Positions 49,023 to 59,050 of a stretch of 64,000 nt of DNA are shown in pieces. Position numbers and translations under genes: made by a program. This stretch comes from Coliplasma sp045538555 (GTDB taxonomy: Bacteria > Bacillota > Clostridia > Oscillospirales > CAG-382), in assembly GCA_045538555.1 (NCBI GenBank), contig JAZSRP010000002.1:1-64000 (forward strand), written 5' to 3'. Positions within the stretch are counted from its first letter, which is position 1; every line of letters begins with the position of its first letter. A model generated the notes under the pieces. The model saw nothing but the letters and a program-made list of their open reading frames with translations, searched no databases and was not told the DNA's origin.

Positions 49023-50513
49023 TCATCTCGTGCGGGCAAAAAATTCAAGGGCTCGCTCCCTTCCGATACCTCTGTCCTCGGACAAATACTCAAAGGGATA
49101 CTTGGGATATGCCAATCTATCGATCAGCTCCCGTGAAGGGCTCACAAGCTTTGTGATGGAGCCCGCGCCGCAGGCAAATACCGTAGAATGCTCTTCCATC
49201 ATCAAAACGTTGTACAGGTTTTCTTTTCCTGCCAGGGCATAGCCCGTATTCTCGGCATTGCCAACGGTATTTTTTTGCCTGTATAGATAATATGGCAGGT
49301 ATCCCGCCGCTTTTAGTTCATTGTATGCATATAAAACGCTTTTCCGTGCAAGGTCACCCTGCGGATCGTAGTATCCGTCATCAAAAAACCTGAGGGGTGC
49401 CGCATTTTTTATGCTGAGGGTATGCACAGTCACGTTGTCAAACCCAAGATCGATCATATCCCTCACGCTTTTTGAAAACGAAACAAAATCATCGCCCGGA
49501 AGCCCTGCAATAAGGTCTGCATTGATGCAGGAAAACCCTATTCCCTTTGCCATCTCCGCCGCTTCGAAAAACTGATCTGCAGTATGATGTCTGCCGATCC
49601 TTTGAAGCACGGAATCGTTGGTGGTCTGAGGGTTGATGCTGATTCTTCCCACGCCGTGATCCTTCACCGCAAAGAGCTTTTCTTTTGTGATGGTGTCGGG
49701 GCGTCCGGCTTCAAAGCTGAATTCAACGTCAGAGCCGATCAAAAAGCTGTTGTTTATACACGACAGCAGCTCATTGATCTGGTGAGGATCAAGTATTGAG
49801 GGAGTGCCTCCGCCGATATATATGGCACGTACGCGCATTCCAAGCTCTTTTACCAGCTCACCCGTAGCACGAATATCTCGCTGAAGTTTGAGAAGATAGT
49901 CCGGTATGAGTTTGAACAGCTTTTGGTTGCTGTATGACACAAAGGAACAATAATCGCACCTTGTGGGGCAAAACGGTATAGAAACGTATATTCCGCAATC
50001 GTCTGCGCCTATGTCGGACAGCATTTTTTCCTCTGTCAGCGCTGTCTCCACAGAAAGCAGGGATTTTTCCTTGGATACGTTGTAATCCTTTTCAAAAAGC
50101 CGCAATACCTCTTGAGCAGAATAACCTCTGTCCAAATAATATTTTGCTCTTTTCACGGGGCGGAGACCGGTGATATATCCCCACGGAAGTCCAAACCCAA
50201 ATAGCTTTTCACCCGCATCCAAAAACGCCTTGCCCAAAGCGTTCATCACCTCAAACTCGGGATCCATGGGTATGGACGGAATATATCCTCTGCCCGAATA
50301 ATGGGCAGAAACACGTCTGTTTCCCGCACCCAGGGTGACGTCACACACAAAATATCTATTGTTGTCGATTATTTCCTCCCTCAGAGAAAAGGAGGCATAA
50401 TTCTCTTTCCCCGCAGATGCACCAAAACGCTCTCCGGGAAAATAAAGCAGACACAGAGTCTGAAAATAATAATCGTTGAGATATTGAGTTCGGTTGTCTA
50501 TTTCCAGTATCAT
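49023..50513 (-). CDS. hemZ: Radical SAM coproporphyrinogen III oxidase-like protein HemZ
   Basis: 496 residues. Iron-sulfur motif CxxxCxxC in FCPTRCDYCSF near residue 180, then IYIGGGTPSIL and FEAGRPDTIT, which align with HemN-family radical SAM domains. The long N-terminal extension (about 1-170) is typical of HemZ. HemZ is a relative of oxygen-independent coproporphyrinogen dehydrogenase; no other haem gene is present here, so the true substrate is uncertain. It overlaps dtd by 4 nt. Confidence 0.88.
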   Translation of the reverse strand: MILEIDNRTQYLNDYYFQTLCLLYFPGERFGASAGKENYASFSLREEIIDNNRYFVCDVTLGAGNRRVSAHYSGRGYIPSIPMDPEFEVMNALGKAFLDAGEKLFGFGLPWGYITGLRPVKRAKYYLDRGYSAQEVLRLFEKDYNVSKEKSLLSVETALTEEKMLSDIGADDCGIYVSIPFCPTRCDYCSFVSYSNQKLFKLIPDYLLKLQRDIRATGELVKELGMRVRAIYIGGGTPSILDPHQINELLSCINNSFLIGSDVEFSFEAGRPDTITKEKLFAVKDHGVGRISINPQTTNDSVLQRIGRHHTADQFFEAAEMAKGIGFSCINADLIAGLPGDDFVSFSKSVRDMIDLGFDNVTVHTLSIKNAAPLRFFDDGYYDPQGDLARKSVLYAYNELKAAGYLPYYLYRQKNTVGNAENTGYALAGKENLYNVLMMEEHSTVFACGAGSITKLVSPSRELIDRLAYPKYPFEYLSEDRGIGRERALEFFARTR

Positions 50514-50959
50514 CTTCGCATTTCCCGTGTGTCTATTATTACGTTTATGGGGCCGTCGTTATTCACCAAAATCTCCATATGCGCCCCAAACACCCCCGTC
50601 ACCGTGGGAACAGTGAGGGATATCTCGCGTGCAAGGGCATCAAACATCTCCTTGCCCAGCTCATATTTTGCGGCATGGGTGCAATCGGGACGGAACCCTC
50701 TTGTCACCCTGCCCATCAATACAAAGTTTGAAATAAGCATTATGCTTCCGCCCACATCGGAAACATTTTTTGACAGCTTTCCCTGCTCGTCACGAAACAC
50801 CCTCAGCCCTGCAATCTTTTTTGCGGCAAGGGCAAGGTCTCGCTCTGTGTCATCATCGGCAACACCCACGTAGGCAACAAGCCCCGTGTCTATCTGCGAG
50901 ACGATCTTTCCCTCGACCTCACACTCTGCGTGGCGAACACGCTGAACAACGATTCTCAT
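50510..50959 (-). CDS. dtd: D-aminoacyl-tRNA deacylase with altered signature motifs
   Basis: 149 residues matching DTD from MRIVVQRV through the C-terminus. DTD frees tRNA of mischarged D-amino acids and glycine. The two motifs that build the active site differ from the usual: SQFTL is SNFVL here, and NxGPVT is NNDGPIN. The Gly-Pro of the cis-proline motif remains. The rest of the fold, VYVGV-like strand, AGLRVFRDEQGKLSKNV and GGSIMLIS, is normal. It follows relA with ATGA overlap, as in many Firmicutes. Confidence 0.9.
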   Translation of the reverse strand: MRIVVQRVRHAECEVEGKIVSQIDTGLVAYVGVADDDTERDLALAAKKIAGLRVFRDEQGKLSKNVSDVGGSIMLISNFVLMGRVTRGFRPDCTHAAKYELGKEMFDALAREISLTVPTVTGVFGAHMEILVNNDGPINVIIDTREMRR

Positions 50960-53157
50960 ATATTTCCGCCTCTCGATACGTCACGGATATTTTTGATCCG
51001 TTTCAGTCCGCTCAAAATGTTTTTCAGATGGTCTACTCCGCTGCACTTGATGCCTACGTTGATGTGAATATCTCCCTCGTTTTCGCGGGTTGACATGGAC
51101 ACCACAGCAACCTTCATATCCGTCAGTGCAAGCGTCACATCGGCAATAATGGTGGGTGAGTACACCGCAATTATGCCAAGAGTTGCAGAGAATGAACCAA
51201 AGCTTTGTTTTCCCAGCTTTTCCGACCAGGATGCCACCACCCATCTGTCCTTGTCTGCCGGACGGGAAAGTCCCGCCTGTGCGTTGGGGCAGTCGTACTT
51301 GTGGATGGAAACGCCGTATCCTCGTGTGATATATCCAATAATATTGTCACCCGGGAGAGGGTTGCAGCATTTTGCAAATTTTACGATACATCCCTCTACG
51401 CTGTCAACAATTACGCTGCCTGCGTTGGAGCGGGATTCCTTTTCGTATCTGTCGTTTACCGTCTCGGGAATTGATTGAACGGGAGTCTCCGAAACCGGAG
51501 CAACCACCCGCATAAATTCCTCTCTCAGCTTGACGGCAATTTTTGACACAGACAGTCCGCCGTAGCCCACGTTGTTGTAAAGATCCTCAACGTCAGGAAG
51601 CGACAGGCGGTTGGCAAGGTTTTTCATAACCTCAACCTTTTGCGCCTCGGTGTAATGTCTTCCGTAACGTTTTATTTCACGTTCAAGCTCGGTTTTGCCC
51701 ACCGAAATATTCTCGGGGCGCATCTCTTTTTTGAAATACTGTCTGATCTTGTTGCGCGCCTCACCAGATCTGACGATCTTGAGCCAATCGCGGCTGGGTC
51801 CCTTTGAGGACGCGCTGGTGAGCACCTCTACTATCTGTCCCGTCTCAAGAATGGAATCTATGGGGACAATATTTCCGTTTACTTTTGCACCCACCATCTT
51901 GTTGCCCACCGCCGTATGAATGGCATACGCAAAATCAATGGGAGTGCTGTTGTTGGGCAGGTTTACCACATCACCTTTGGGGGTAAACACAAATATTTCA
52001 TCCTCAAAAAGGTCTATCTTGAGAGGACGGAAAAACTCGTCGGGATCGTCAACATCCTTTTCGGTCTCAATCAGGGTGCGGATCCACTGAAGTTTGGTGT
52101 CAATATCCTCTTTTGCCTGCTCGCCGGACTTGTATTTCCAATGGGCGGCAAGGCCGTACTCTGCTATCCTGTGCATATCCCACGTACGGATCTGCACCTC
52201 AAACGGGATGCCTTCTTTTCCGATAACCGTGGTGTGGAGAGAACGGTACATATTGGGCTTGGGCGTGGATATATAATCCTTGAATCTGCCGGGAATGGAA
52301 TTGAACTGCTCGTGAATGATGCCCAGAGCCGTATAGCAATCCAGCTCTGTATCAACAATTATTCTCACTGCATAAAAGTCATATATCTCATCAAACTTTT
52401 TGCTTTGATTGTACATCTTTTTGTAGATGCTGTAGATGGTCTTGACCCTGCCCGAGAGTGTATATTTCAGGTTGTAGGCACGGAGACTGTCCTCCACCGT
52501 TTGGGTGGCGTGATCCAAAAAATCCTTGCTCTCACCGTAGCGCTTTTCAATATCCTCCTCCACCTCTTTGTAGCCGATGGGGTCGAGATAAAACAGTGCC
52601 AAAGTTTCAAGCTCTTGTTTTATTTTTTGGATACCGAGACGGTGAGCCAGCGGCGCATACACGTGCATGGTCTCCAGCGCAATAGAGCGCTGTTTTTCGG
52701 GAGATCGCACAGAGAGTGTGCGCATATTGTGAAGCCGGTCAGCCAGTTTTATGAAAATAACTCGAATATCCTTGCTCATGGCAAGAAACATTTTTCGAAG
52801 ATTTTCGATACTCTCATCCTGTTTTGTTTCAAAAGGAATATGAACCAGTTTTGTGACACCGTCAACTATCTCCGCCACATCTGCGCCAAATTCTTTTTTG
52901 ATGAGAGCAATATCTGCCAGCTCTGCACAATCTTCCACCGTGTCGTGCAAAAAAGCCGCGCAGAGAGAGTCGGTGTCAAGCTGTAGACCAAACACGATCT
53001 CTGCCACCGACAGAGGGTGAACTATATAATCCTCACCCGAAATTCGTTTTTGCCCTGCGTGAAGCTTTTCTGCAAAGCAGTACGCTTTGTATATCTTTTC
53101 ATAATCGTAGTTGCCTGATTCCCTGATCTTTTCAAACAACGCTTCCTGCTGTGTCAT
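50956..53157 (-). CDS. relA: Bifunctional (p)ppGpp synthetase/hydrolase (Rel/SpoT)
   Basis: 733 residues. The HD hydrolase domain (FLHDTVEDCAEL, KLADRLHNMRTL) is followed by the synthetase domain (YDFYAVRIIVD, GRFKDYISTPKPNMYRSLHT and the acidic FEVQIRTWDMHRIAEYG). A TGS domain (VFTPKGDVVNLPN), the zinc-finger-like CCNPLPGDNIIGY and a C-terminal ACT domain complete it. It controls the stringent response, with both catalytic domains apparently intact. ATGA overlaps link it to recJ upstream and dtd downstream. Confidence 0.97.
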   Translation of the reverse strand: MTQQEALFEKIRESGNYDYEKIYKAYCFAEKLHAGQKRISGEDYIVHPLSVAEIVFGLQLDTDSLCAAFLHDTVEDCAELADIALIKKEFGADVAEIVDGVTKLVHIPFETKQDESIENLRKMFLAMSKDIRVIFIKLADRLHNMRTLSVRSPEKQRSIALETMHVYAPLAHRLGIQKIKQELETLALFYLDPIGYKEVEEDIEKRYGESKDFLDHATQTVEDSLRAYNLKYTLSGRVKTIYSIYKKMYNQSKKFDEIYDFYAVRIIVDTELDCYTALGIIHEQFNSIPGRFKDYISTPKPNMYRSLHTTVIGKEGIPFEVQIRTWDMHRIAEYGLAAHWKYKSGEQAKEDIDTKLQWIRTLIETEKDVDDPDEFFRPLKIDLFEDEIFVFTPKGDVVNLPNNSTPIDFAYAIHTAVGNKMVGAKVNGNIVPIDSILETGQIVEVLTSASSKGPSRDWLKIVRSGEARNKIRQYFKKEMRPENISVGKTELEREIKRYGRHYTEAQKVEVMKNLANRLSLPDVEDLYNNVGYGGLSVSKIAVKLREEFMRVVAPVSETPVQSIPETVNDRYEKESRSNAGSVIVDSVEGCIVKFAKCCNPLPGDNIIGYITRGYGVSIHKYDCPNAQAGLSRPADKDRWVVASWSEKLGKQSFGSFSATLGIIAVYSPTIIADVTLALTDMKVAVVSMSTRENEGDIHINVGIKCSGVDHLKNILSGLKRIKNIRDVSRGGNI

Positions 53158-55262
53158 TTTATCATCCCTGAATCCTGATTTGATGAACGGATCCTGCAGA
53201 GCAGTTCCGATTGGTCAATGTTGATCTTGCCGGCTGTGGGAAGAAGCGCCAGCTCAATACTGTTTTTGTTTCCGTTGACATCAAGCTTGATCAGCTTTTG
53301 CTCATCAAGAACCTTGAGTGCGATGAGCAGCTTGCAGACAGTCATTTGTGTTTCAAACTCGTATGCTATGTTTCTTGCAACAGATGCAAGCGAAAACTTT
53401 TTTGTTTCACGTGTTGCCTCACGTTTGAGAAAACGGAAAATCGTGCGGAAATCCGAAAGGTTGGGAATGCTTTTTACATCCTGATCATTTCCCTCTCCTG
53501 CAACAAGCCGTTCAAATGCAGCATACCCATCTGCCACGGTTTGCTCTTCTTTTTCCGACAGAGCCATTGCTTTTACAAAAACCTGAGGGACGCGTCGGTT
53601 CATATATTCGTTGATGTCTGCTGTGAATACCACATCGCACACATCTCCCTCGCGGTACGGGAACACTGATTCCTGCATTCCAAACCAAACGGCGTTGACG
53701 TCAAGACTTCTGCCACAAGGTCTTTGTGCAAGACGAAATCTCATATGCTTGCCCATAGAAAGCGGTACAACGTCCTCCAGCACCATGTTTCTCAGCACCA
53801 TCACCGGCTGTGGGTTTGACAGTCCAAAGGGCTCCAGCATCAAAAGCTGATCCACACCCTTCTCCGTAATATCACTGAGATTTACCTCACACTCTATTTC
53901 AAGTGTGACAAGGGAATCGTTCTTTTCCAAAAACGGAGATGCATAGCTGTTGATTCGGTTACGAAATTCGTCAATTTTTGAGCTTTCTATAGACAGCCCC
54001 GCCGCCAGCTCATGTCCGCCGTATTCTGTCAGCATATCCCCGCAGGCGGTCAGCGCATCCATCAGCGAAAATCCCTTGATGCTTCTGCCCGAGCCCTTGG
54101 CGGTGTCACCGTCAATCGAAAACAGAATGCAGGGGCGGGAGTATTTTTCTGCAATTTTTGATGCAACAACTCCAATGACTCCTTGGTGCCAGCCCTCATA
54201 TCCCAGTACGATAAACCTGTCATCACTGCCGGACTGGGAAATGAGCGATACCGCTTGCTCGTATATTTTTTGTTCCGTTGTCTGACGGAGCTTGTTGATC
54301 TCACAAAGCTCGGCGGCAATCTCATCTGCCTCTCTGTCATCATTTGTCAGCAGCAGTTCCACCGCGCGGGAAGCAAATGCGATCCTGCCCGCTGCGTTGA
54401 TGCGGGGGGCAAGAACGTAGCCCACCGTTGCAGAAGTGATTTTTTTTGCGGGTTTTCCAAACTTGATGATACCTGCGTGACGCATCAGCGCAAGAAGTCC
54501 TTTGTTTTTGGTATTGGCAAGCTTTTTCAGACCGAGAGATGCGATTTTTCGGTTTTCATCAATAATAGGCATAACGTCTGCGATGGTTCCCACCGCAATT
54601 ATGTCCGAATATTCGTCCAATATTTTTTGAGTATCTCCCTCAAGAGCGCAAAGAAGCTTGAATACCACGCCCACTCCCGCAAGATTGCAAAACGGATAGC
54701 TGCAATCCTCTCTGTGCGGATTGATTACTGCACAAACATCGGGCAGCACCTCACGGCAGGAATGGTGATCGGTGATGACCATCTCGATTCCCATACTTTT
54801 TGCATACTCTGCCTCTGCCACGGCAGTCACACCCGTATCCACTGTGATGATAAGGTCGATCCTGCCCTTCATTTTTTCGATCACCGGAAGACTCAGCCCG
54901 TAGCCCTCGGAGATACGCTCGGGGATAAAATACTCACATTCCACTCCTTTTGAGCAGAGATATGAATATAGCAAAACCGTACTGGTCACACCATCAACGT
55001 CATAATCACCGTAAATGCAGATCCGCTCACGGTTTGCCACTGCACGATTGATACGCTCCACAGCTTTGTCCATATCCGTCAGCAAAAACGGATCGTACAG
55101 CTCCATGGCATCCCGCTCCAAAAAATTCTTTATCTTTTCTGCGGTATCAAGACCCCTGTTGGCAAGCAAGCGCGCAGTAAGCGGCAGGAATCCCGTAATC
55201 TCTTCAATTTTTTTGCAAACTGTCGGGTCTGCTTCCTTTACTGTCCACTTGCGGTTGTTCAT
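53154..55262 (-). CDS. recJ: Single-stranded-DNA-specific exonuclease RecJ
   Basis: 702 residues from ATG 55262 (AAGGAG 9 nt upstream). DHH motifs in order: IYGDYDVDGVTSTVLL, LIITVDTGVTAV, VITDHHSC, then IADVMPI and the DHHA1 motif YGGHELAAGLSI. An OB domain and a C-terminal extra domain of about 150 residues follow, the latter as in Firmicutes RecJ. It resects 5' ends in recombination and mismatch repair. A reading from 55283 is less likely since it would include the ribosome-binding site. Confidence 0.96.
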   Translation of the reverse strand: MNNRKWTVKEADPTVCKKIEEITGFLPLTARLLANRGLDTAEKIKNFLERDAMELYDPFLLTDMDKAVERINRAVANRERICIYGDYDVDGVTSTVLLYSYLCSKGVECEYFIPERISEGYGLSLPVIEKMKGRIDLIITVDTGVTAVAEAEYAKSMGIEMVITDHHSCREVLPDVCAVINPHREDCSYPFCNLAGVGVVFKLLCALEGDTQKILDEYSDIIAVGTIADVMPIIDENRKIASLGLKKLANTKNKGLLALMRHAGIIKFGKPAKKITSATVGYVLAPRINAAGRIAFASRAVELLLTNDDREADEIAAELCEINKLRQTTEQKIYEQAVSLISQSGSDDRFIVLGYEGWHQGVIGVVASKIAEKYSRPCILFSIDGDTAKGSGRSIKGFSLMDALTACGDMLTEYGGHELAAGLSIESSKIDEFRNRINSYASPFLEKNDSLVTLEIECEVNLSDITEKGVDQLLMLEPFGLSNPQPVMVLRNMVLEDVVPLSMGKHMRFRLAQRPCGRSLDVNAVWFGMQESVFPYREGDVCDVVFTADINEYMNRRVPQVFVKAMALSEKEEQTVADGYAAFERLVAGEGNDQDVKSIPNLSDFRTIFRFLKREATRETKKFSLASVARNIAYEFETQMTVCKLLIALKVLDEQKLIKLDVNGNKNSIELALLPTAGKINIDQSELLCRIRSSNQDSGMIK

Positions 55263-55275
55263 ATCGGATATCTCC

Positions 55276-56583
55276 TTAATCAATTGTGTCAGTCAACGTA
55301 AATTTGACTATAATTCCGTTGTTGAGAATATACACGCCGTCAAGCTCAGAGCCCGCATCAATGACAGGGCTTGCGCTGAATGTGCCGTCAAGATTCTCGG
55401 TCACTCTGTCAAAATCCACCGTTGCGGTGATAAACTCTTTTTTCAGACTGTTGATAGCGTCTCTTGCACCCAAAAAAGTGACCAGCATTTTTCCGTTGGG
55501 GGTTGCGGTCTTGCCCTCGGGAAGATTGACAAACCGAATAGCATCTGCACCCAAAGAAAAGGTGCGGGACGACATAGCAGGAAGCACTACTTTTACGTTC
55601 ACCTTGGAAACACCGCCCGAGTTTTCCACTCCCTCGGGAAGGAGCGGACTTATTTGAAACTCAAAATCAGCTGTACCGTCAATAGTGCTCTCATCAATAT
55701 CAAGAGTCACACTCTCAAAAGCTTTGATAATATCCGGATCTCCCGTCACCGTGATGGCATTGATGCTCTGCACCACGGTTGCGGAGGATTTGTCAAGCAC
55801 TCCGCCCACAAACCTGACGTTTACGGGCACGGTCTTGCTTGCCTTGACGTTGATGGCAACGTAAGCAGTTGTGTCGGACACCTTGAGATAAGGATTGACA
55901 ACAACATTTCCGTCAGCATCTCTCAGCTCTATCTCCCCATAGCCGTAGAGAGACTTGTCAATGACCATTCCGTCAAGCTTGAAATTTACATACGCTCCCT
56001 CAATGGAATCCAAAACGCTTTTTGGTCCCGATACAGACACCGTGAGAGGATTTGCCACCGACTCGATGCCGGATATCCCCTCTGACATCACATAGCCGGT
56101 TCCTGTATCAACCGAAACCGACAAAAGCTGATCCCGCTGGGTAAACTCGTCCACAAACACCGTCACGGTAGTAGAAGACTGACTGACAATTTCTATTCCG
56201 TTGGGAGAATAAATAACTATGGGAATTGTGGCATATCCCGCTTCTTTTACGGAAGAAACGTCAACCACCGCCGAAAAATCCTCTGTCGAAAGTTCATTGA
56301 GTTGGGATCTTTTTCCGGATGCAACCACGGTAACGGAGGAAAAGTCCTGCTCCTCCGCAAGTGTAAATCCGTTTGTACCCGCAAGCACGTCCTCGCCCGT
56401 CACTGTCACTGCGATCCCGTTGAAGGTACTCTCAAACAGAGTGCTGTCATAACCGATTGCATATATCCAGAGCAGTAATGCGCCAAGCAATGCACATATC
56501 AGCACAATGCTCTTGGTGCCCCTGCTCAAATGCTCTCCGTCAAAACGTCTGCGGCTTTTGGCTTGGTTTTTATTATTGCTCAC
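55276..56583 (-). CDS. cdaR: YbbR-domain regulator of diadenylate cyclase (CdaR)
   Basis: 435 residues: short basic cytoplasmic N-terminus, one membrane helix (IVLICALLGALLLWIYAIGY) and four YbbR-type beta domains outside (for example VSVSGPKSVLDSIEGAYVNF and ITVTGDPDIIKAFESV). CdaR binds CdaA and adjusts c-di-AMP synthesis. It overlaps cdaA by 11 nt. The usual third gene, glmM, is not here; recJ follows instead. Confidence 0.92.
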   Translation of the reverse strand: MSNNKNQAKSRRRFDGEHLSRGTKSIVLICALLGALLLWIYAIGYDSTLFESTFNGIAVTVTGEDVLAGTNGFTLAEEQDFSSVTVVASGKRSQLNELSTEDFSAVVDVSSVKEAGYATIPIVIYSPNGIEIVSQSSTTVTVFVDEFTQRDQLLSVSVDTGTGYVMSEGISGIESVANPLTVSVSGPKSVLDSIEGAYVNFKLDGMVIDKSLYGYGEIELRDADGNVVVNPYLKVSDTTAYVAINVKASKTVPVNVRFVGGVLDKSSATVVQSINAITVTGDPDIIKAFESVTLDIDESTIDGTADFEFQISPLLPEGVENSGGVSKVNVKVVLPAMSSRTFSLGADAIRFVNLPEGKTATPNGKMLVTFLGARDAINSLKKEFITATVDFDRVTENLDGTFSASPVIDAGSELDGVYILNNGIIVKFTLTDTID

Positions 56584-57442
56584 TGTCGCCGCTCCTTTTA
56601 AAGATTTTTCCCTTTACACGGCCTGTTATGGTGCCCTTTGAATCGTCCAACAGCAGCTTGATCAGTTCTTTTTCAAGCGTTTTGCTGTCAAAATTCCGTT
56701 TGTATCCGCCGTCAACCGCAACTGTGATATTTCCGGTCTCCTCGGACACGATCACCACCACGGCGTCACTGTTTTCGCTCATGCCGATGCCTGCTCTGTG
56801 GCGGGTACCCAGGTCCTTGATTATCTCCGTATTTGCAGAAAGAGGCAAAAAGCACCCTGCAGCATGAACACGTCCCTCGCGGATTATCACAGCTCCGTCA
56901 TGAAGCGGCGCTTTGTCATAAAAGATGTTTCGGATCAAAAACGAAGATGTGGAGGCGTCAATAACCGTGCCTGTACGAATATTGTCACCCAGTTTTGTAC
57001 CCCGTTCAAATACGATGAGAGCACCTGTCTTTGACTGCGAAAGAGATTCTGCCGCAACGCACACCTCACCGATGGCATGCTTCAGCACAGAAGCGGTGTC
57101 GCTGTCCATTTTTACCTTGAAATTTCGGAGTGACTCGCCACCCACCTTTTCCAGAACGGACCTGAGCTCCGGCTGAAAAACGATAACTATGGCTATCAAC
57201 CCTACGGAGAAAAGGTTTTTGAGAATAAAATTGAGAGCTCTCATCTCTGCGATCTGACTCAAGATCAACAGTACTGCAAGAAATACCACGCCCAAAAGCA
57301 GTTTTCCCGCACGGCGCTCACGCACAAATCTGAAGGTATAATAAAACAGAAATGCAACCAGCAAAATGTCAATAACATCAATGATGCCGATGCCCTTGAG
57401 CTGATTCCAAACGTATTCAAAATACTCAAAAACTGCGTTCAT
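56573..57442 (-). CDS. cdaA: Diadenylate cyclase CdaA
   Basis: 289 residues. Three N-terminal membrane helices (about 20-85) and a cytoplasmic DAC domain with DGAVII near residue 195 and GTRHRAG near residue 224, the two signature motifs of c-di-AMP synthesis from two ATP. c-di-AMP controls K+ and osmolyte transport. ATG preceded by GGGGAG. The first gene of a cdaA-cdaR-recJ-relA-dtd-hemZ run with overlapping or near-touching genes. Confidence 0.96.
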   Translation of the reverse strand: MNAVFEYFEYVWNQLKGIGIIDVIDILLVAFLFYYTFRFVRERRAGKLLLGVVFLAVLLILSQIAEMRALNFILKNLFSVGLIAIVIVFQPELRSVLEKVGGESLRNFKVKMDSDTASVLKHAIGEVCVAAESLSQSKTGALIVFERGTKLGDNIRTGTVIDASTSSFLIRNIFYDKAPLHDGAVIIREGRVHAAGCFLPLSANTEIIKDLGTRHRAGIGMSENSDAVVVIVSEETGNITVAVDGGYKRNFDSKTLEKELIKLLLDDSKGTITGRVKGKIFKRSGDSEQ

Positions 57443-57501
57443 ATTCTCATCTCCCCTTTTTGTTTTTTCTGCCTTTTTTGCAGAATCGTTTTTAATGAAT
57501 T

Positions 57502-57531
57502 ATTTTACCATACTAATTGCAGGCATGTCAA
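57502..57531 (-). promoter_or_regulatory. Promoter of the cdaA operon
   Basis: Perfect -35 TTGACA (57531-57526), 18-nt spacer and -10 TAAAAT (57507-57502). The -35 overlaps the 3' end of rdgB. Confidence 0.75.
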
Positions 57532-58142
57532 GCAAAGTTGCCCTCATCAGATGCCAGTTTTTTTGCCAGAATCCGAATGGCATTGCCTCTGTGGCTCACC
57601 GAATTTTTTGTACTCTCATCCAGCTCGGCATAGGTCATGTTCAGCGGCGGGCAGAAGAAAAGAGGGTCATACCCAAACTTGTTGTCACCGCGGGCAGTAT
57701 CAAGGATCATTCCCTCGCCGGTTCCTGTGGCAAAAAAGTGATTCCCGTCGGGGTTGCACACACAGATGGTGCATACAAAGCGGGCGGTTCTTTTTTCAAA
57801 AGGAACACCGGAAAGTTCCGCAAGCAGTTTTTGGTTGTTTTTGTCGTCATCCGCATTCTCACCCGCATATCTGGCAGAGAAAACTCCCGGTGCGCCGTTC
57901 AAAAAATCCACCACAAGTCCACTATCATCTGCAATGGCAGTCATATTGCACGCTTTTGCCACGGTGCTTGCTTTGATAAATGCATTTCCCTCAAAAGTAT
58001 CTGCATCCTCGATTATTTCACTGCAAAATCCCACCTCTCGGAGGGTGAGAAGCTCAATATCTATTCCCGATTCCGCAAAAGCACGACGGAACTCCGATAC
58101 CTTGTGGCTGTTGTTTGTGGCAAGAATGGCTTTTTTCATCAT
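57528..58142 (-). CDS. rdgB: XTP/dITP diphosphatase (RdgB/HAM1 family)
   Basis: 204 residues. Substrate and metal motifs: ILATNNSHKVSEFR, DTFEGNAFIKA, IADDSGLVVD and the late FGYDPLFF and SVSHRGNA. It removes non-canonical purine nucleotides such as dITP and XTP before they enter nucleic acid. The start overlaps the ftsY stop (ATGATG), and GAGGAAG is the ribosome-binding site. Here it joins the smc-ftsY operon. Confidence 0.95.
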   Translation of the reverse strand: MMKKAILATNNSHKVSEFRRAFAESGIDIELLTLREVGFCSEIIEDADTFEGNAFIKASTVAKACNMTAIADDSGLVVDFLNGAPGVFSARYAGENADDDKNNQKLLAELSGVPFEKRTARFVCTICVCNPDGNHFFATGTGEGMILDTARGDNKFGYDPLFFCPPLNMTYAELDESTKNSVSHRGNAIRILAKKLASDEGNFA

Positions 58143-59050
58143 ACTTCCTCAAAAAATGCGTTGATAAACTCCGTGGGCTCAAAGGGCTGAAGATCGTCTA
58201 TACCCTCTCCCACACCGATATATTTTACGGCAATGCCCAGCATACGGCGGATGGCAAGAATGATGCCGCCCTTGGCGGTGCCGTCAAGCTTGGTCAGCAC
58301 AAGACCCGTAATATTGGCGGCGTTGCCGAATTCCTGTGCCTGTATCAGGGCATTCTGACCTGTGGAGGCATCAAGCACCAGCAGTGTTTCTCTGCCGCAG
58401 CCAGGTGCTTCACGGTCAATAACACGGTTTATTTTTGCAAGCTCGTCAATAAGGTTCTTTTTATTGTGCAACCGTCCGGCGGTATCAACTATCAAAACGT
58501 CAACTTCCGCCTTGCGCGCTGCCGCCACCGCATCAAATACCACCGCCGCAGGATCTGCTCCCTCGTTTTGCTTGATGATGGGAACTCCGCATCTGTCTGC
58601 CCAGATGGTGAGCTGATCCGCAGCTGCTGCGCGAAAGGTATCTGCGGCTGCAAGCATGACTTTTTTGCCTTTTGTCGAAAGGTCGTGGGCGATCTTTCCG
58701 ATGGAGGTGGTTTTGCCCACCCCGTTTACGCCGATAACAAGAATAACATTGAGACCTTTTTCAAAATTGAGAGCTCCGCCCTCACCGACGGCTTGTTCAA
58801 GTATTTTTCGAAACTCCGCTCTTGCAAGAGACGCTTCTTTGATCTTGTTTTCCTTGAGAGTGGTTCTCAAGGTATCAACAAGATACTCTGAGGTATCAAC
58901 ACCCACGTCTGCCATGATCAGCAGGTCGGAAAGCTCGTCATAAAAATCCTCGTCCACCTTGTCGTAGGAAGAAAAAAGATCGTTTACCGGCTTGAGCAGG
59001 GCATCTTTTGTCTTTGTAAGGCCCCGTTTCAGTTTTTCAAAAAAACTCAT
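58139..59050 (-). CDS. ftsY: Signal recognition particle receptor FtsY
   Basis: 303 residues, a short FtsY with only a small charged N-terminus before the NG domain. GTPase motifs: VIGVNGVGKTTSIGKIA, DTAGRLHNKKNL and TKLDGTAKGG, ending in the family's GEGIDDLQPFEPTEFINAFF. It receives SRP-ribosome complexes at the membrane; its partner Ffh is at 35630-36952. It overlaps smc by 4 nt; smc-ftsY linkage is typical of Firmicutes. Confidence 0.97.
   Translation of the reverse strand: MSFFEKLKRGLTKTKDALLKPVNDLFSSYDKVDEDFYDELSDLLIMADVGVDTSEYLVDTLRTTLKENKIKEASLARAEFRKILEQAVGEGGALNFEKGLNVILVIGVNGVGKTTSIGKIAHDLSTKGKKVMLAAADTFRAAAADQLTIWADRCGVPIIKQNEGADPAAVVFDAVAAARKAEVDVLIVDTAGRLHNKKNLIDELAKINRVIDREAPGCGRETLLVLDASTGQNALIQAQEFGNAANITGLVLTKLDGTAKGGIILAIRRMLGIAVKYIGVGEGIDDLQPFEPTEFINAFFEEV

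Noticed and set aside
51916..52986. 356-codon plus-strand frame opposite relA
   Set aside because: Antisense to the HD and synthetase domains of Rel; no promoter or ribosome-binding site.
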